This document shows, one piece after another, positions 36,706-50,786 of a stretch of 64,000 bases of DNA (positions are counted from its first letter, which is position 1; the number at the start of each line of letters is the position of its first letter). This stretch comes from Polytrichum commune. Lineage: Eukaryota; Streptophyta; Polytrichopsida; Polytrichales; Polytrichaceae. Below the pieces are notes generated by a model. That model saw nothing but the letters and a program-made list of their open reading frames with translations. It had not been told where the DNA came from and did no database searches. The position numbers and the translations under genes are program-made. The stretch lies in NCBI GenBank assembly GCA_950295325.1, contig OX485805.1:5642501-5706500 (forward strand). Reading direction: 5' to 3'.

Positions 36706-38487
36706 CTAATTGCGTGTTTCATATCCTAGGAGAAGTGGACTAGTCAGAAAAAAGTAACCATTTAAGACCCGACTACCTCACGCTAATGTACACAACATTT
36801 GAAGGGGATATATAGAGGGGACTCCTCTCTCTCCTCCAAGCTGAAGTTATTTGTTATAACACCCCCCCTTTTTTGTTAGTGCTTGATGTTCAACTCATGG
36901 TGTTGCTCTAACAAGAGGCCATCCTTGACAACTTCAAGATGGCAACCTTGAAATGTATCATGGGATTACCAGTCGTAAGGTTGTCGACGTGAACCCATCC
37001 ATCCAAAATGTGAGAACGTGATTACGTTTTTTATGGCATATAAATAAATCATTTTTTTGTATATATACCCCAAAGATAGCATCGCATATCCTTGGGAAAA
37101 GTCTAGCCTTGTGACTTAATTGCCCAATAAAGAATATAGGGGCAATGTAATTATCGAACCTCATCATCCATGATAAATAACTTTACATAAGTAGCTATAG
37201 ACCTCTAAAGTATGAGCCTTCAACCCATGAAAAGTAGGGACAAAAGAACTTCAAGGAATGCAATCACGTATAGCAATAAAAACATGGGTCTTTTGACATA
37301 CTTGACATATCGTCATCCCGATTGACATATTGTCACATTGATATTCTATATCAAAATGATCGATTTGACATACCATTTGACACAACATGTTATTGGTTTG
37401 ATGATCCTAGACAACACATGTCGAATGGGCCCCCTTTTTCTCTAGAAGCGTGCCCTTCTACTTCTATAAGTTCTAGCGACGTTGGTGCCATGAAAGTCAA
37501 ACCGCGCGAATGGGGTTTTTCTTCGAAGCTTACACAAGCATGGGGGGTTGTAGGTGAGTTTGGTAGCTAGGTAGCTTATATGGTTTGAACATTCAATGGC
37601 TTGTGGACTTTGCTAAGCTTAAGTGCACAAGGAGTCATAGTTGGGACCGTACAAATTGGAGGCTCTTTGTGGAGACTAGCTTAGTTTGAGCACCTATGTG
37701 GTTATTTGTAGATGTTTCACCCGTGTCACTTTCTATACGGTTATGACAAAGTATCTCCTTTTCCAAAAAGGATATGGGAGATTACAAAGGAAAGAAGAAG
37801 ATAGAAAGCTAGCCTTGAAAGTGCAAGATACTCTTTCATGCATAAATATGGGACTCGATAAATGCCTAGTGTACCAAAAGAGTCCCGTTCTCGTTCAAAA
37901 GGGTGGATGAACACTCACCTTCATCCTTGATGTTGCATCATTGAAACTTGAAACAAGGTTGTGGCTTTTGGAAAAATGAATTGGAGTTATTCTTATGAGG
38001 TCGGGGTCAACCAATTGGAGTTTGACCCTTGTTCATAAATAAACAAATAACCAACGTTGGGCAATCTGACGTGAATTTGAGCCCGTTGGCCCTACCCTGT
38101 TCAAAACTCCTCTTGGTGCAAGGTGGGGTTTACTGCCTATTTTGCGGTGGGTGGGCCCTCACTCACAAGGTCTAGTGGTATTCAATCGAAAATTGTGAAG
38201 GGTCCAACCACACTCGTTTGACAAACATGTTAGGCATATCGGTTGGGATGAAAATGGGTAAAGAAAATTCTCCAAATTGTACTCAAATAGAGGTCAAATA
38301 TATATTCCACTTTTAAATAGAGAGTCAATAATCCAAGTGGCAGTCAACAAAGCTTTGCTAATTGGAGAATTCAAAGGCAATAACAAATGAATATCTCGCA
38401 AACAATGGTTTGTTTCCCATGTGGTTTGGAAAACGTTTATACCCTTAAGTGAGATGGTTGGGGGGGGGGGTATATTAGTTCGGGCCC
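36706..38487. other. Spacer, no gene
   Basis: 38060-38175 is the reverse complement of 14165-14285. Frames at 37322-37570 and 37686-37910 have no recognised domain. A poly-G run lies at 38460-38470. Confidence 0.4.
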
Positions 38488-38917
38488 CAATCACACCAAA
38501 CTTTCCGTCCGGTTCCAGCCATGAAGTTGTTGGGGATTATGTTGAGAAATATTTCAGATGTTGGCCCACCAGTTTTCACACTATTATAACCATAGATTTT
38601 GACATATGGTGTTAAAAATGGCCGGTGTCATCAACCCCTCATGCCCCGATTGGTTCTAATCATGAAATTGTTGGGGATTATGTTGAGAAATAGATGTTGG
38701 CCCACCACTTTCACACTATTACAGCTCGATGGAGATGCTAACAGGTGGTGCCAAAAGTGGCCGGTGTGATCAACCCCTTATGCCCCGATTGGTTCTAACC
38801 ATGAAATTGTTGGGGATTATGTTGAGAAATAGATGTTGGCCCACCACTTTTCACAATATTACAACTGGATGGAGATGCTAGCAGGTGGCGCCAGAAGTGG
38901 CCGGTGTGATCAACCCT
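38488..38917 (+). repeat. Head-to-tail array of three copies of a short MITE
   Basis: Three units of about 139-153 bp begin near 38488, 38641 and 38780. Each carries 'tgttggggattatgttgaga', 'gatgttggcccacca' and a terminal 'ggccggtgtgatcaaccc'. Units 2 and 3 are closest to each other. Single dispersed relatives at 33470-33610 (reverse) and 35898-36045 show the unit behaves as a mobile repeat that has been locally amplified. Confidence 0.85.
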
Positions 38918-41900
38918 TGTTCAATGTGGCAACCCCCACAACCATCAAGTTTACCAACATGCAACCCATTAGCTTGTCGACACATATGGTCCGCGTTGTT
39001 CCCATGACATGGTATGCGTTCCCACAATGCCACCGTCATTCATGACCGAATTTGATCATGTGTTTGTCATTTTTTGACTCCAACATGGGTAAGTGAGAAG
39101 CTCCACAAATAGCACTTGGGACCAAACTCCTAGTAAATTCCTCTCTTTCATCCAAACATTGACCTCTTAATGCTAACTCTAATGTCCAATGTTTGCAATT
39201 GCTTGCAAGTTCAATATATGGTGGGGCTAGGAGTGACGAAGTCGATATACCACGTGCAGTATGAATTCAACTTCTTTTACATGCTTTCCAAATTGCCAAA
39301 CACTCCAACTAGTGCAAGCTACAATGTCCACACCTATCAATGTGGATTGAAAACTATTGATGTCTTCTTTATTGATACCATATTCTTAGTTTTGAGTTTA
39401 TGATATTGTGATCTCAAAATAGAGTGGGTCAAGAAAAGTCACATTGATCAAAGTTATTGTGGTATGTCAAAATTACAATTGACACCTGTTATTGTGGGTT
39501 GAAAGTTAGCGTGGGTAGGAAACACCGTGACCCATTGTATTTTATACGTGGGTTGGAAATTGGGTTGGCTTAAAATCTCTCTCTCTCTCTCTCTCTCTCT
39601 TTCTAGCTCTTGTTTAATGCCTTACCATGCAATTTTCTGAAATTCATAAACTACCTTTATAAATGAGCACGTGGCAAAGGTATTTACTAATAGCATAAAT
39701 GACCAATAAGCCAAAAAATACTAAGACCCAAGCACATGGCAAGAATTTGTACTTACCATGAAGCAAACACTATGGAGGAATGGATGAAAAATATGACACG
39801 AGCTTAGTGACAGACGGGCCCACGTCTCAAACCTAAAGCCAAAATTAGGGTTGAGAGAACTTACCATAGGTAAGAACTCCAATATAAACCCTTAACCCTA
39901 AAACGGAGCCTCTTTTCTACTATTCACGGTAGTGGAAGGTGCGGCCAACTTAGTGTGAATTAGGGTATTAGTTAAGTGCTAAGCGTGAAGGAGTAGGAGT
40001 CACCACCAAGAAGAGTATTCTACTTGGAGTTACCCCATCATGGCAAAAGAACAGGTTTGAACACTCATATGTGGCTTGACAATGAGTGTAACTTTCTTGA
40101 AATACTTTGATGTTTTTGAAATGGAGTCTAAGTGTGCGACATGGATAACAACTGGGTCCTGCTGTTATTTACCTCGTGTACGTAACTAATCCTCATTTTT
40201 TGTTGGTTGGTTGCATGGGCACAGGTGAGGCAGGCCCTTCACACGTTCAATGCAGTAATGCTTTGTGATTATGACATTTTATGCATTTCCATTGGTTGAG
40301 GCTAATAGGATTATTTCCTCTTTGTAAGTACCTCATACATGTAGTGGACTAGATAGATACATTTTTGCATTAGAACATGAAGGTTGGGGATTAGACTCCA
40401 AAGCATGGGATAAGTGAAACCATACAAATGGGTAATGAAAACCATTTGTTCACAAAGCATGTAAATGAGGCACTCATCATTGCAAGGCAAGTTAGGATAT
40501 GGCATAGAATACTTAGGTGATACAATACACCCATCAATATATGACTGCAAAGGACTCTCTTATGCAAAGCATTATGTAATGATGAAATAGGGCAAGGTAA
40601 GTGACTTAGAAAGAGTCTTGTAAACATTCCCACCCACCCACCCTTGCATTACAATGAAGAAGAACTTGAAGGATTTGGCCTCTGAAAAGAGGAAGTTCAA
40701 ACTTTGTGAAAGTTTTGAAAAGTCAGCTCTATATATATATATATAATTCTAACATAAGCTATGTTTTTGTGTATAATTCATATCATATTGATATTATCTT
40801 CAACCTACAAGAAATACATTTTCTGTAAAAAAAATTGATTCCGTATTCCTAGTATTGAACATGTAATTTTGTGGGCTCAAAAATGGTGCAGGTCAAGAAA
40901 AATTACAATGATTTGATATGTCAATATTATATGGGGACCGTAATAATGGGTTTGAAAGGTGTACTAGGCAAGTAGGTACATGGGAGCAATTTGGTGCATG
41001 TTTTACTTTACCCAAGAGTATGTAATATAACTTAATGTCCTTCTTGGGAATCATGCATCTCATTAGAATGGAGAGAGGAAATTGGCATATATGAGTGTAC
41101 CTCTCATTCATCCAACATAAATACTTTAAATAATATGAAACCCGGCCAAAGGTTACTTTTCTTTGTTGATTTGACACCGGAATTAGCTTTAAAGACCTTG
41201 AATAAGTCTACTCGGGGCCATTTCAGATGAATAGGCAACAAATTTACAAGAGTCAAGTTCATTATGTTGGATGGATGAGAGGGTATACTTGTATGCGATA
41301 ATTCCCTCTCTTCCCTTAGGATAGCCAATTGGCAACAATGTCGTTTAAACTTTGGAGTTTCAATTAAAATTGTGTTTTGTGTTCATCGAGGTTAGGTCGT
41401 CTTATCATTTGAAAGATGACGTTGAACGGTTGTGATGTGTATCAAAATTTGGCCTTAATGGTTCAAGGGGTCCATATCCCAGAGGGTGAATTCTTTATTG
41501 GAAACCTAAATGACTTGCACATGTCATCGTGAAATTAAACCCTCTATATGCAAGAAGTTTACAACGAAAGCCTAAATATATACGTACTAACGGCATGCTA
41601 GATAATGGACTCATGCATTTAGTTTAATGTGATAAAATCCTCCACTATATATTTACGATATCCAAATCATTATTTAAATAGGCCTTTATTACACATAATA
41701 TTAACTTTCGATTTCCAATGAGAAAGTCATTGAATGTCTTTTCATCCATAGCATGTAACTCAATGATTGTATTAAACAAACAAAGACAAGAGCACAATAA
41801 CTTAGCCACAATATGGAGAGAAAACTTAAGGATGCCCACGAGCACTCCAAGAGCCTCTAGTTTGTAAAAACCTAAACCCAAATGCAAACCCTAACAACAA

Positions 41901-42454
41901 CATACATGGTAGTCATTGAGGACAATGAGCATATGACAATAATGGATGAAACTGTAAATTGGATGAAGTTAACACATCTATTGTCAATTTCGTCTCTAAA
42001 CCTTAGGGCCCCCTTTTGTACATCTACCTTTACTTCAAAAAAATTAAAAAACCTTCTTAAATATACACACTAGAGACAAATAATTCCTCTCCCTTACTAT
42101 GTACGCTAATGCCTCATATAATACCCCTTCTTACACTCTTGTTAGTTCGTACATGGTATGAAGAGTCCACCCCTTGGGACCCATATAATGGGCCATGGAT
42201 AGAAGTCCACCTCTTTGAGTTGGGGCCTCATCAGCATTACTCCAGATGGAAATGTAGTTAATTAGATTATTGTTAAGGGTACGAAACTCATGGATGAGCC
42301 ATAACACTAATCAAAACCATAAACTAATATTAACATTCCATACATCACCGGAGTAGGCATAAAAGGAATGCTTAGTTTATTCAAAATCCCACCATTGTGA
42401 ATATAGACACAAATGTTGGATGTAGTGCCATGAGCCTAAGGTTGAATCGAGGTA
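38918..42454. other. Long spacer, no supported gene
   Basis: Holds a (CT)n microsatellite at 39569-39602, an (AT)n run at 40729-40744 and a short telomere-like string (aaacccttaaccctaaaac) near 39885. A minus-strand frame at 41645-41887 contains IIELHAMDEKTFNDFLI, similar to the frame at 7317-7571. Confidence 0.45.
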
Positions 42455-42765
42455 CACCAAAAAGGATAGTTAGTGTTTGATTATATTTAATGTCATTGCC
42501 ACCCTACCCTGCTCAACACTAATTTCCAATTTCTTGACAATTAGTGTTAGACATAAATGTGTCGCTACCTTCCCTACTGCCACCTCCCTTCTTGTGAAGC
42601 ACGCATTTCATATCCTTACTAACACTAAATTCAAACATGTAACTTCCACATATTATTATAGTTGATATTTAGTGTTTGAGTTTACATTTTATGTTACTTA
42701 CTTTCATAGGGTTATTGCTATTTAGTCTGTGCGTTCGTATTTAGTGTATCAAAACTCCATCTTTT
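42455..42765 (+). mobile_element. CACTAAA-ended MITE, copy 1, degenerate
   Basis: Collinear with 56939-57340 from 'ggatagttagtgtttgatt' to 'gcgttcgtatttagtgtatc', in the same orientation. It lacks an ~84 bp internal block present in the other copy, and its right end is eroded. Confidence 0.75.
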
Positions 42766-45350
42766 ATACGACTATGACACTTGATAATGCGACAATTAGA
42801 ATCTTTGTTTTGTCATATTAAAAATGTAGTTAATGCTAAAATTCCTTTCATCTATGTTATGTACATCTAAAATACATTCATTTTCACTTGGGAACTACTT
42901 GGGAGCTTCACTTATCATTGGGAACTTAATGATAATTAGGGCTACTAGTGTAGAATGGATATGGGTAGGGTTAGAGTGGCCTCCTACCTAGTATGTTGCC
43001 TTGTACACGGGTGATATAATATCCCCAATAATTTGATGCTAAACGTCATGCATCATTGTTGTATACTGTCTTATTAAAGAACTATTTATATTTTGGTGTT
43101 AATGAAATTATTCGCTTTCAAAAGTTAGTAGGAAAATTAAATAAGATGACACTTGCTAACTTGGGTAAGCAACACCATAGATCTTTGGACTCTTATTTCA
43201 AGTGTACTTGAAAAGATTTGTATTTTTTTTGGAATTATAAGTTATTATTTCATACCATCTACATTGCTTAAACTTGTTGTATATGATTTTAAGCTCATAT
43301 TACTTATTTTTTTATATTCCCTCAATAATATGACAACTTTACACCATTTGTCATATTAACGAGACAATGACACCTCGATAATACGACTTTTTGGTGTTTC
43401 CCAAACGTGTCATACTAAAGAGGGAAAACAATAGTTAGTATGCACACCGAAGAACATGATAGAACTTAGTTGGTAAGAAATGACAATGTTGGTAACATTG
43501 TCATAGCAACACGTAACTCTAAATGGTAACCCCACACTTATTAGACAAAATAGTGTAGCCACCACCCATTTTAATGGGCCTCAAAGACGTCTAGTATATA
43601 ACAATACTCAATTGAGAGGTTGTATATTCATGGGGCCCTTGAAGCAAGGCACAATTATGACAACACCTAGAGCATAAATGTCCATTTGTCCTCCGATTCA
43701 AACACTATTGAATGAAGGCGGTCACGGGTCTTATGGCAAGCCAAGCGGTCACAATCACTTGAATAATAATAATAATAGTAACTTGAAGGCGAATCGGTTT
43801 GCATGTTGAATATTGTTATGCATGCCAATGGGTTCGGATGTATTTAAAGTCGTTTATTCTTATTCTAACGTGGTCCAATGATCATAATTGTTCCCACCTA
43901 AAACATTTGTGAATCATATTCTTCCAATCATAGCATACATATTATATGTTAAAGAAAACATTGAGAGATTTGGGCACATGTACATGGTCTAGATTCAGAT
44001 GCATACTATAATGCACATGTCTTAGTGTATTGTATCATCAATGTTACATATAATTGTCTATTCATGTGCAGTTGGTCTTGCTAATTAGGACCCTAGTTGC
44101 TCAAATAGTAAAGGCTAGTGTTAATTTTCTTTCTATATTAGTATGAGTGTTTTTGTCACCATTGCCGCATGTGGATCATGTTTCTACTTGATTCGTGCGA
44201 TATGATATGCCAAATCTTTTGTAAAATTTATCTAAATTGTGATGTATTGTTTAATCAATGCATTAATAGTTTAAATGTTTTTAGTTTCAACACTTGGAAC
44301 ATGGTTTTCTCCACAACACAAGCATATAGTATACACCTTCCAATTGTATAATGTTATCTTCAAGTTATGTCCAACAAATTTATCGTTGGAGAAGTGACTC
44401 TAGCATTGAGCTTTCCATCTTCAACCATCTCACTTTTCCATAAACACCTTTGATCCTTCAAGGGTACACATCACATGACACCTCATATGCCACGTACGAT
44501 TTGATGGTAGTTTTAACATTAGGTGTTGAACCTTTTTTTTGTTTTTTTGTTTTTTTGTTTTTTTGTTCTTTGTTCTTCTTCTTAGAATCATGTACATAAG
44601 TCAAACTATGAGCATCTCCAACCATGACACCACATCTTTTTCCAACACTAGTCTAGAAGGAGCATGCACATAATGATCACCATTGCATCCCACCATATCT
44701 CCCTCTACACCAGTCAATGTGAATTTTGAGGACTCCAAATGAAGAGGAGACTTTTTTCTTTTTTTTTCCCCTCACAACAATACTATGACTCTTCTACCCT
44801 AGTAAAACCTCTTTCAATGCTAGAAAATACTCTTTTTAAAACACGTCATGCTTTATATGAGAGTTTACATGGATACTTTATTAATATTAACCCATGCCCA
44901 TCATTGTCTTACATATTTTGAGGTTTATATAGTTATGTATAGACTAACATTTGATGTTATAGTGATGGTGCCTCTTAGGCTGGGCACATGGCCTTGACTT
45001 CCACCACCTGGGTGGCCCTTGGAGGACGTGGGCTGCAACAATTAAAAACAAAGATTTGAACTCAACAACAAACTATAATAGAATCGCCTAATTTTACTGT
45101 CAAATAAAATACATGCAAATTTTCTAATATTTGTATACAAAAAAAAATGTAATGTGTTGGGGTAAAATGTAGGTTGCGTGTTTACTGCATTCTGTAGCTT
45201 GCATGGTGACTTGCCTTGGCTGCACCATGAATTTAGCTACATAATACAACCGTCCAGCTGGTTGCCCGACCTCCCAAGCGGCTACATGCAGTTGTAGCGG
45301 CCCATGTCTTCTCTCTCACTATAGTTTGAAGAAGGCCTTTGCATAGAACA
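42766..45350. other. AT-rich spacer, nothing recognised
   Basis: Contains a T-rich 8 bp repeat (gttttttt) near 44526-44575 and no gene-like frame. Confidence 0.5.
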
Positions 45351-46952
45351 CTCCACAAGCTCCTCTACCGCCTCTTTGAAGTGGGAAGTGAAGGGAAATG
45401 TGATGCCGCGGGTGGAGATGCGCTAAGTACTTGGTGCGGCCCCAGGTACCACCAACTCACGCAACTGAATTTTCGCCAGTCACTGATGCCGGGACAGTGG
45501 AGAAGGATGGGATGACCAGAGGCCCGGCGTCGCATGTGAAGGACGCCATTATTGCACTTGGTACTCTTGGAAATGTCGCAAGGCTGGTGCGTCAGTCATG
45601 AAGAACTTATTTGATATGCAATATAATGACTCAAGAAGGCATTATCATCATGACGGAGGGGAAAACTGCACATGGAATGATTTGATAATTAGGACGAGGA
45701 CAAGGAGGTGGAGGCTAACTAATCAATTGGCGGAGATCATCATTGATGGCGGGAGCATTTTTTGTAATATTTGTGCACAGAAATAGGAAGAGAGAGAGAG
45801 GCGGGATTGACTTATGTGGTGGGGACAGTGGTCAAATGTGCGTGTGAAAGTGAAGGATTGTCATGTGTGAGATGTGTTTTGAAGGACTTGGTATAACTAC
45901 ACTTAACTTACCGGGAGGGAGGGAAGGTTGGGGAAGGAATGAATGGCAGGAGGGTGAGAGGAAAGTGCAGCGGAAATAGCATCATCAGGATTAGCGCAGC
46001 AATCATATGTTTCAGACGTGGTACAGAAGCGGTCGTCGAGAGTCGCACCAAGACCAGTTGGGAATCATCGTCGTTGAGACTTCTTTAGCTTAACGCTGGA
46101 CTGGCAGGAAGGAGCAGTAGCCGCCATCGGCTCGCCCCGACCAGGTCATGCCTGCCTCAGATCCACGAGAGGAGAAGAATATCAAGCAAGCAAGTAAGCT
46201 AACTTAACTTACACGAGCAAACTTGGCTGATGATCTCATCAGAGCAAGTGTGTTCTGGCAGAAGTCCAAGCACTAAAGGATCACTCATTGTTTATTAGGA
46301 CTAATAATATGGATTGTGGCGGCAGTAAGAAAACTTCACAAGCGGTGGAGTTACCTTACTTACACTGATGGAGACGCAAACGCTGATGAAAAGTGCAGCA
46401 GAGGAGTGGACACCATTCGGCTGCCAAAAAGCAGGCAAACAACCGTGTCCTGAAGGCAGCGGAACTTTCTTGCCATCAGGCAAGGATAAGTAGAGTTTCA
46501 ACAAAAGTGCTGACCGAATGCAGATCTTGGAGCTGAGTACGCTGAACAAACTAAACTGGCGAGGTTAGAAGAGTACGCGTGCCGAAATATCGTGTGCATG
46601 CATCGGCCTGAAGACACACTTTCGGCCTGGAGAACGCAAGAAAGGAAGACAGATTGAAGTGAATGGAATCTGGATTATAGCGGGCTGATGAGGCTCCAAT
46701 GTAGTGCAATAATGTTCTTGCGCACTTGAGGATCTAGAGCAAGTGGATATCATTTCTTGAAAGACCGACGGCTTTATTAAAAGAAATTGTTCGAGTTTTC
46801 CGGCGGGATTAGACCTCCAGAAAAAGTAAGTTACGCTAGCGTTTTTTGTTGTTTTAGAGATTGACGAGGTCGAGAGACGTTGTCAAAGATGTTGGTTCTG
46901 ACAAGCGTTCATGATCGCGTGTCTTGCACTTTATTGCAGGTCGAATGGTCAG
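45351..46952 (+). promoter_or_regulatory. 5' region of the PLC-like gene, with probable 5'UTR intron
   Basis: GC rises from about 45350. A consensus donor (aaaaa|gtaagtt at 46826) and acceptor (ttattgcag ending 46939) suggest a 114 bp leader intron. Immediately after it lies a minimal uORF, ATG at 46945 to TGA at 46954-46956, overlapping the next ATG at 46953. No TATA box was assigned. Confidence 0.4.
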
Positions 46953-49900
46953 ATGATCTTTGAGAAGCAAACCATGGGGAGCCGGAAGGTCGTTGTGTTT
47001 GCTATTTTCCTGCAGGCGCTCTTGTGCTTAATCGAGGAGGCTTCTTCAGTTGGAGTGGTGAGTAAACCAAACCTCGCGCCTTCTTTAAATTCTGGATATT
47101 GTGTATCCAATGCGGCAACCTGCGCACAAGTTCTTTTGGCGTAGATTTACATTGGTAGCTCTGAATCTCTTCCTGCTTCTTTTGCGATCGAGTGATAATA
47201 TGATAAGATTTCAGCCGCTTTGCTCTTCTAGGAATAGAACGCTTGCACAGCCCGAGTTCGTTTGTCTTGCTATTCGACTCTGGTCTTTGCGGATTCAGCG
47301 ATCGCTTTCGCTCTCGTCGTTTGAGTACGACATTTCGTCTTCTTACGAAGCGCTGGTCGCATGGATCGGTCCTTGTACTGTTCCTACATCCAGCTTGGAA
47401 GTACTGGCGAACGAAAAAAAAGCCATACATCTATTTTCCGTGTGGTGTATGGCTTCTCAGAGGAATGTGTCGTTTGTGATCTTCGGCAAGTCAACTTAAT
47501 TCACAGACTCCCAAGCAGTAGAAGAAGAATAGCAGTTTGAGGAAATAATATGATGCGTGTCTTCGTCGCGGTAAAGAGCTTAGTGCCTTCAAGTTAAAGT
47601 AAATTCTTTCAAGGTTCTCGTAAAATAGGATCCGATGTCTGAGTCGAACATCTAAGCAGTGGTGACGAAGGTAGACATTTCCAGTCATGGCTAGAATTAG
47701 ATATATGGATACAGTATCACAACAGGAAGGAATGAAACTGGAATGCTGGGCCGGCGATTACCAGACAAAATGGACAGTTACGAAGGGATCCAAATGCAAC
47801 GAAGCTACAGTCCACGTTGAATAGAATACACAAAGTGCTCATAAATGTCTTTGGTCATGACTGTCATTACACAATTTCCTGTTGCTCTGCAGACCTCGAG
47901 TCCCTGTACATCGGACTTGGATTGCGGACAGGGTCTATACTGTTTTGCGTGTGATGGAGCCTCTTCTGTTTGTACGAACGACCAGGCCACTCCAGTGTCC
48001 TCCTTTTCTCAGGTTTCCATTATGTCACACCAGTAGGCATTTCTTCATTCAAGTGTTCTAAGTTATGTATCTTTGAATGAATGGCAATAGGATACTCTCT
48101 CGTAAAGACTCTCTTGCTGTTCGCACTCTCAAGTACTTGATTTTGCAATCATAAGGTAATAGTGGGTTTTGCCTTCAATTTTGCACAGATAGGAAATAGC
48201 TGAGTCCATCATCTCAAAACAATTTATTTTTATTTTTACGTGATGATTTCATATGGCGCTTTTGCCGGTTGCAGAATTATTCCCTGCCTTTCAATAAATA
48301 CGCTTGGATCACGACGCACAACGCATATGCTATTCAAGGTGAAACGTCTCTTTTAGGCTCGACCATCATCTCAAGCAAGAACCAAGAGGACAGTATAACC
48401 AGCCAGCTCAACGTAAAGCTCTGCACCCTGTTCCTGAATGTATCAATGCTATTTGGCTTTGCAAATGAATATGTGAAGATTTCTGGACGCTTGCATCTTC
48501 CAGACGATCTACACTAATTAGCTTTGATGCATGTCATTGGACATCCTAGGTATGCAATTTGACGTATTTGCCTGTGTCTGGCGAATAAACACTTCGTTGT
48601 ACTTATCTCAAGTGGATTCGTTTATTACTTTCGGAATATCTGTATCTTGAAGCTGCTTACTATTATCGGTTGTGATGTTCACAGAAAGGTGTCAGAGGCC
48701 TTATGCTTGACACCTACGAGTTCATGGGAGATATTTGGCTTTGTCATTCAATCAACGGCGTATGCTACAATTTCACTGCTTTTGTAAGTTTGACCACCTT
48801 TAGGAGAAATTGCCTTTGATCTTTGGCGACCTTGAACTTACGAGGTCAGTGTTAGGAGTCTAGAAACACCGAAGTTATGTGGAACCTTCACTTCTTGTCT
48901 GCAGCGAGATCCAATCTACTTCGCATGTCTCGAAAGCATCTCTTTTGAACCAACCCATCAGGGAAAAAGGGATCGTCAAATTTTAAAGTCTTCTAGATTC
49001 GAACTAACTATTTAATGAAGTTTTTTTGGAATAATTTTCTTAAAAGAATGGTTTGAACGACAGTTAATAAGGTCAAGCAATGAGATCCCAAACCTTCGTA
49101 CATTGGTTAACTCTTCCTGGAAAATTGTATAAACATTACCCACATTAAGATTATTTTTATAAGAAGATTGGCATAAGTCCAAGAAGATTAGAACACCTCG
49201 TACTGAGACCTACGTGCTCTCTTGAATGTCTCAGCGGCCACTCAATGGCACATTGCTCGAGATTGAGGCATTTCTGGCATCAAATCCAACTGAAGTTGTG
49301 ACCATATTTCTGGAAGACTATGTGCACACCTCCGGAGCTCTTACCAACGCTTTCAAAGCTGCAAACCTGACTCAGTACATGTTCCCGTTGGCCAGCATGC
49401 CTACGGATGGAAGTGACTGGCCCACTCTTTCTGCAATGATTGCAAAGAATGAGAGGTTACTGGTCTTTACTTCTGACAAAACTAAACAGGCTGGTGAGGG
49501 CATCGCGTACGAGTGGAACTTTTTTGTCGAAAATCAATGTAAGTTTACAATTCTGTACGTGGAGATACATATCTGGTTATCTGAGAATATATGTTTGGTT
49601 CAAAACTGCATGGCAAGTATCTCATGAGTGCGCAAAATTGACGTGTTGCAATTTCTAACGAGGTCAGGGTTATTCCTCAGCAGTATAAATAGATTATATC
49701 GGAAATTTGGCTATTTTCAAATAACAGCTGAACGTATTATTCACTAAAATTGACACTCGTTCTGGCTGGACTGCAGATGGCTCTTTAGCAAGTACTTGTC
49801 CAAACCGAGCAGAATCTGCTGTCTTGACGGATAAAACCAAATCTCTTTTTCTAGAGAACTACTTTCCCGAAAACCCAAACGAGACAACAGCGTGTCTTGA

Positions 49901-50786
49901 CAACTCGGATGCCCTTGGTAAGGCACTTAATGTATGTCACTCAGCAGCAGGGAGATGGGCTAACTTTCTAGCGGTGGACTACTATCAGGTACATGCTTAT
50001 ATTCCAGCGAAACCAGGTCAAGAGGGTTACATCGATTCTTGATTGTGTAGTTACTTGGATATCTCCCTACAGTTGCTTTGGAGTTATGAGTACGCAATAA
50101 TTACTCTTAGAGCTCCTTGAGTTCCCATCCTGCAAGATCCTCCAATGCAATTCATCCACCACAATATTTGTGACAAAGTGTAGTTGATTTTTAGTTTCGC
50201 CTTCTCACGCGCAGCAATGAGCAAAAATCATACTTTATAGGGTTTTAACCGATAGTTGATAGCTTAAACCGATTGGCGTTGTCATCTTCAAGTCAGAAGT
50301 CTTTCCATATGTAGGATCTTCCCGCTGATAAGATTTGTGACTTGATTTTCAGAGGAGCACCGGCAAAGGGGTTTTCTCGGCAGTTGATACTCTAAATGGA
50401 CAGCTACAATGCGGCTGTGAGGACATTCGTGCCTGCCAGGTGAACTTCTTGATGCACCCTGTTCGTCAAAACCATAAATCCATCTCCTCAAGTCTGTTCA
50501 AGAAGAACGCCAATGACCATGCATAAATATCCTAAACATAAATACCTGAAGTTTCAGTAGTTACATTTCTGTTTGTAACGGTATGTGGTTTTTGGTGATA
50601 CAGGGAAGCAGTGGTCCAGGTATTTGCAGTGTGGTAAACGCACCTGTAGGAGTTCCAAGGACACCGCCTCCACCACCCCCCCCAGCCAGCCCAGTATCTC
50701 AATCAAACAGTTCATCTGCGAGTCCTCTAACATTCAGTAAAGGGATGTTATGTGTGGCACTCGTAGTAACATATTTCTCATTGTAA
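46953..50786 (+). CDS. PI-PLC X domain-containing (PLC-like phosphodiesterase) protein
   Basis: Eight exons join in frame: to 47057, 47893-48012, 48275-48412, 48685-48783, 49235-49538, 49777-49988, 50353-50439 and 50604-50786. The product is 408 aa from the ATG at 46974, or 415 aa from 46953. The N-terminus (VVVFAIFLQALLCLI) is a signal peptide. A Cys-rich segment (CTSDLDCGQGLYCFAC) precedes the X-type TIM-barrel domain. His83 in WITTHNAYA and His135 in LCHSI are the two expected catalytic histidines, with GVRGLMLDTYEF between them. A second Cys-rich part (CGCEDIRACQ) is followed by a Pro/Ser-rich stretch and a hydrophobic tail (MLCVALVVTYFSL) typical of GPI anchoring. The order matches the Arabidopsis At5g67130-like family. 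There is no Y domain, EF-hand or C2 domain, so it is not a signalling PLC. The natural substrate is unknown, and a cell-surface role is inferred. Confidence 0.9.

Noticed and set aside
39880-39905. Telomere-like aaacccttaaccctaaaac string
   Set aside because: Only two to three imperfect repeats; too short to call an interstitial telomere.
47002-47499. Overlapping 142- and 132-codon frames on both strands
   Set aside because: They fall in intron 1 of the PLC-like gene; the + frame starts after the donor and neither shows a domain.
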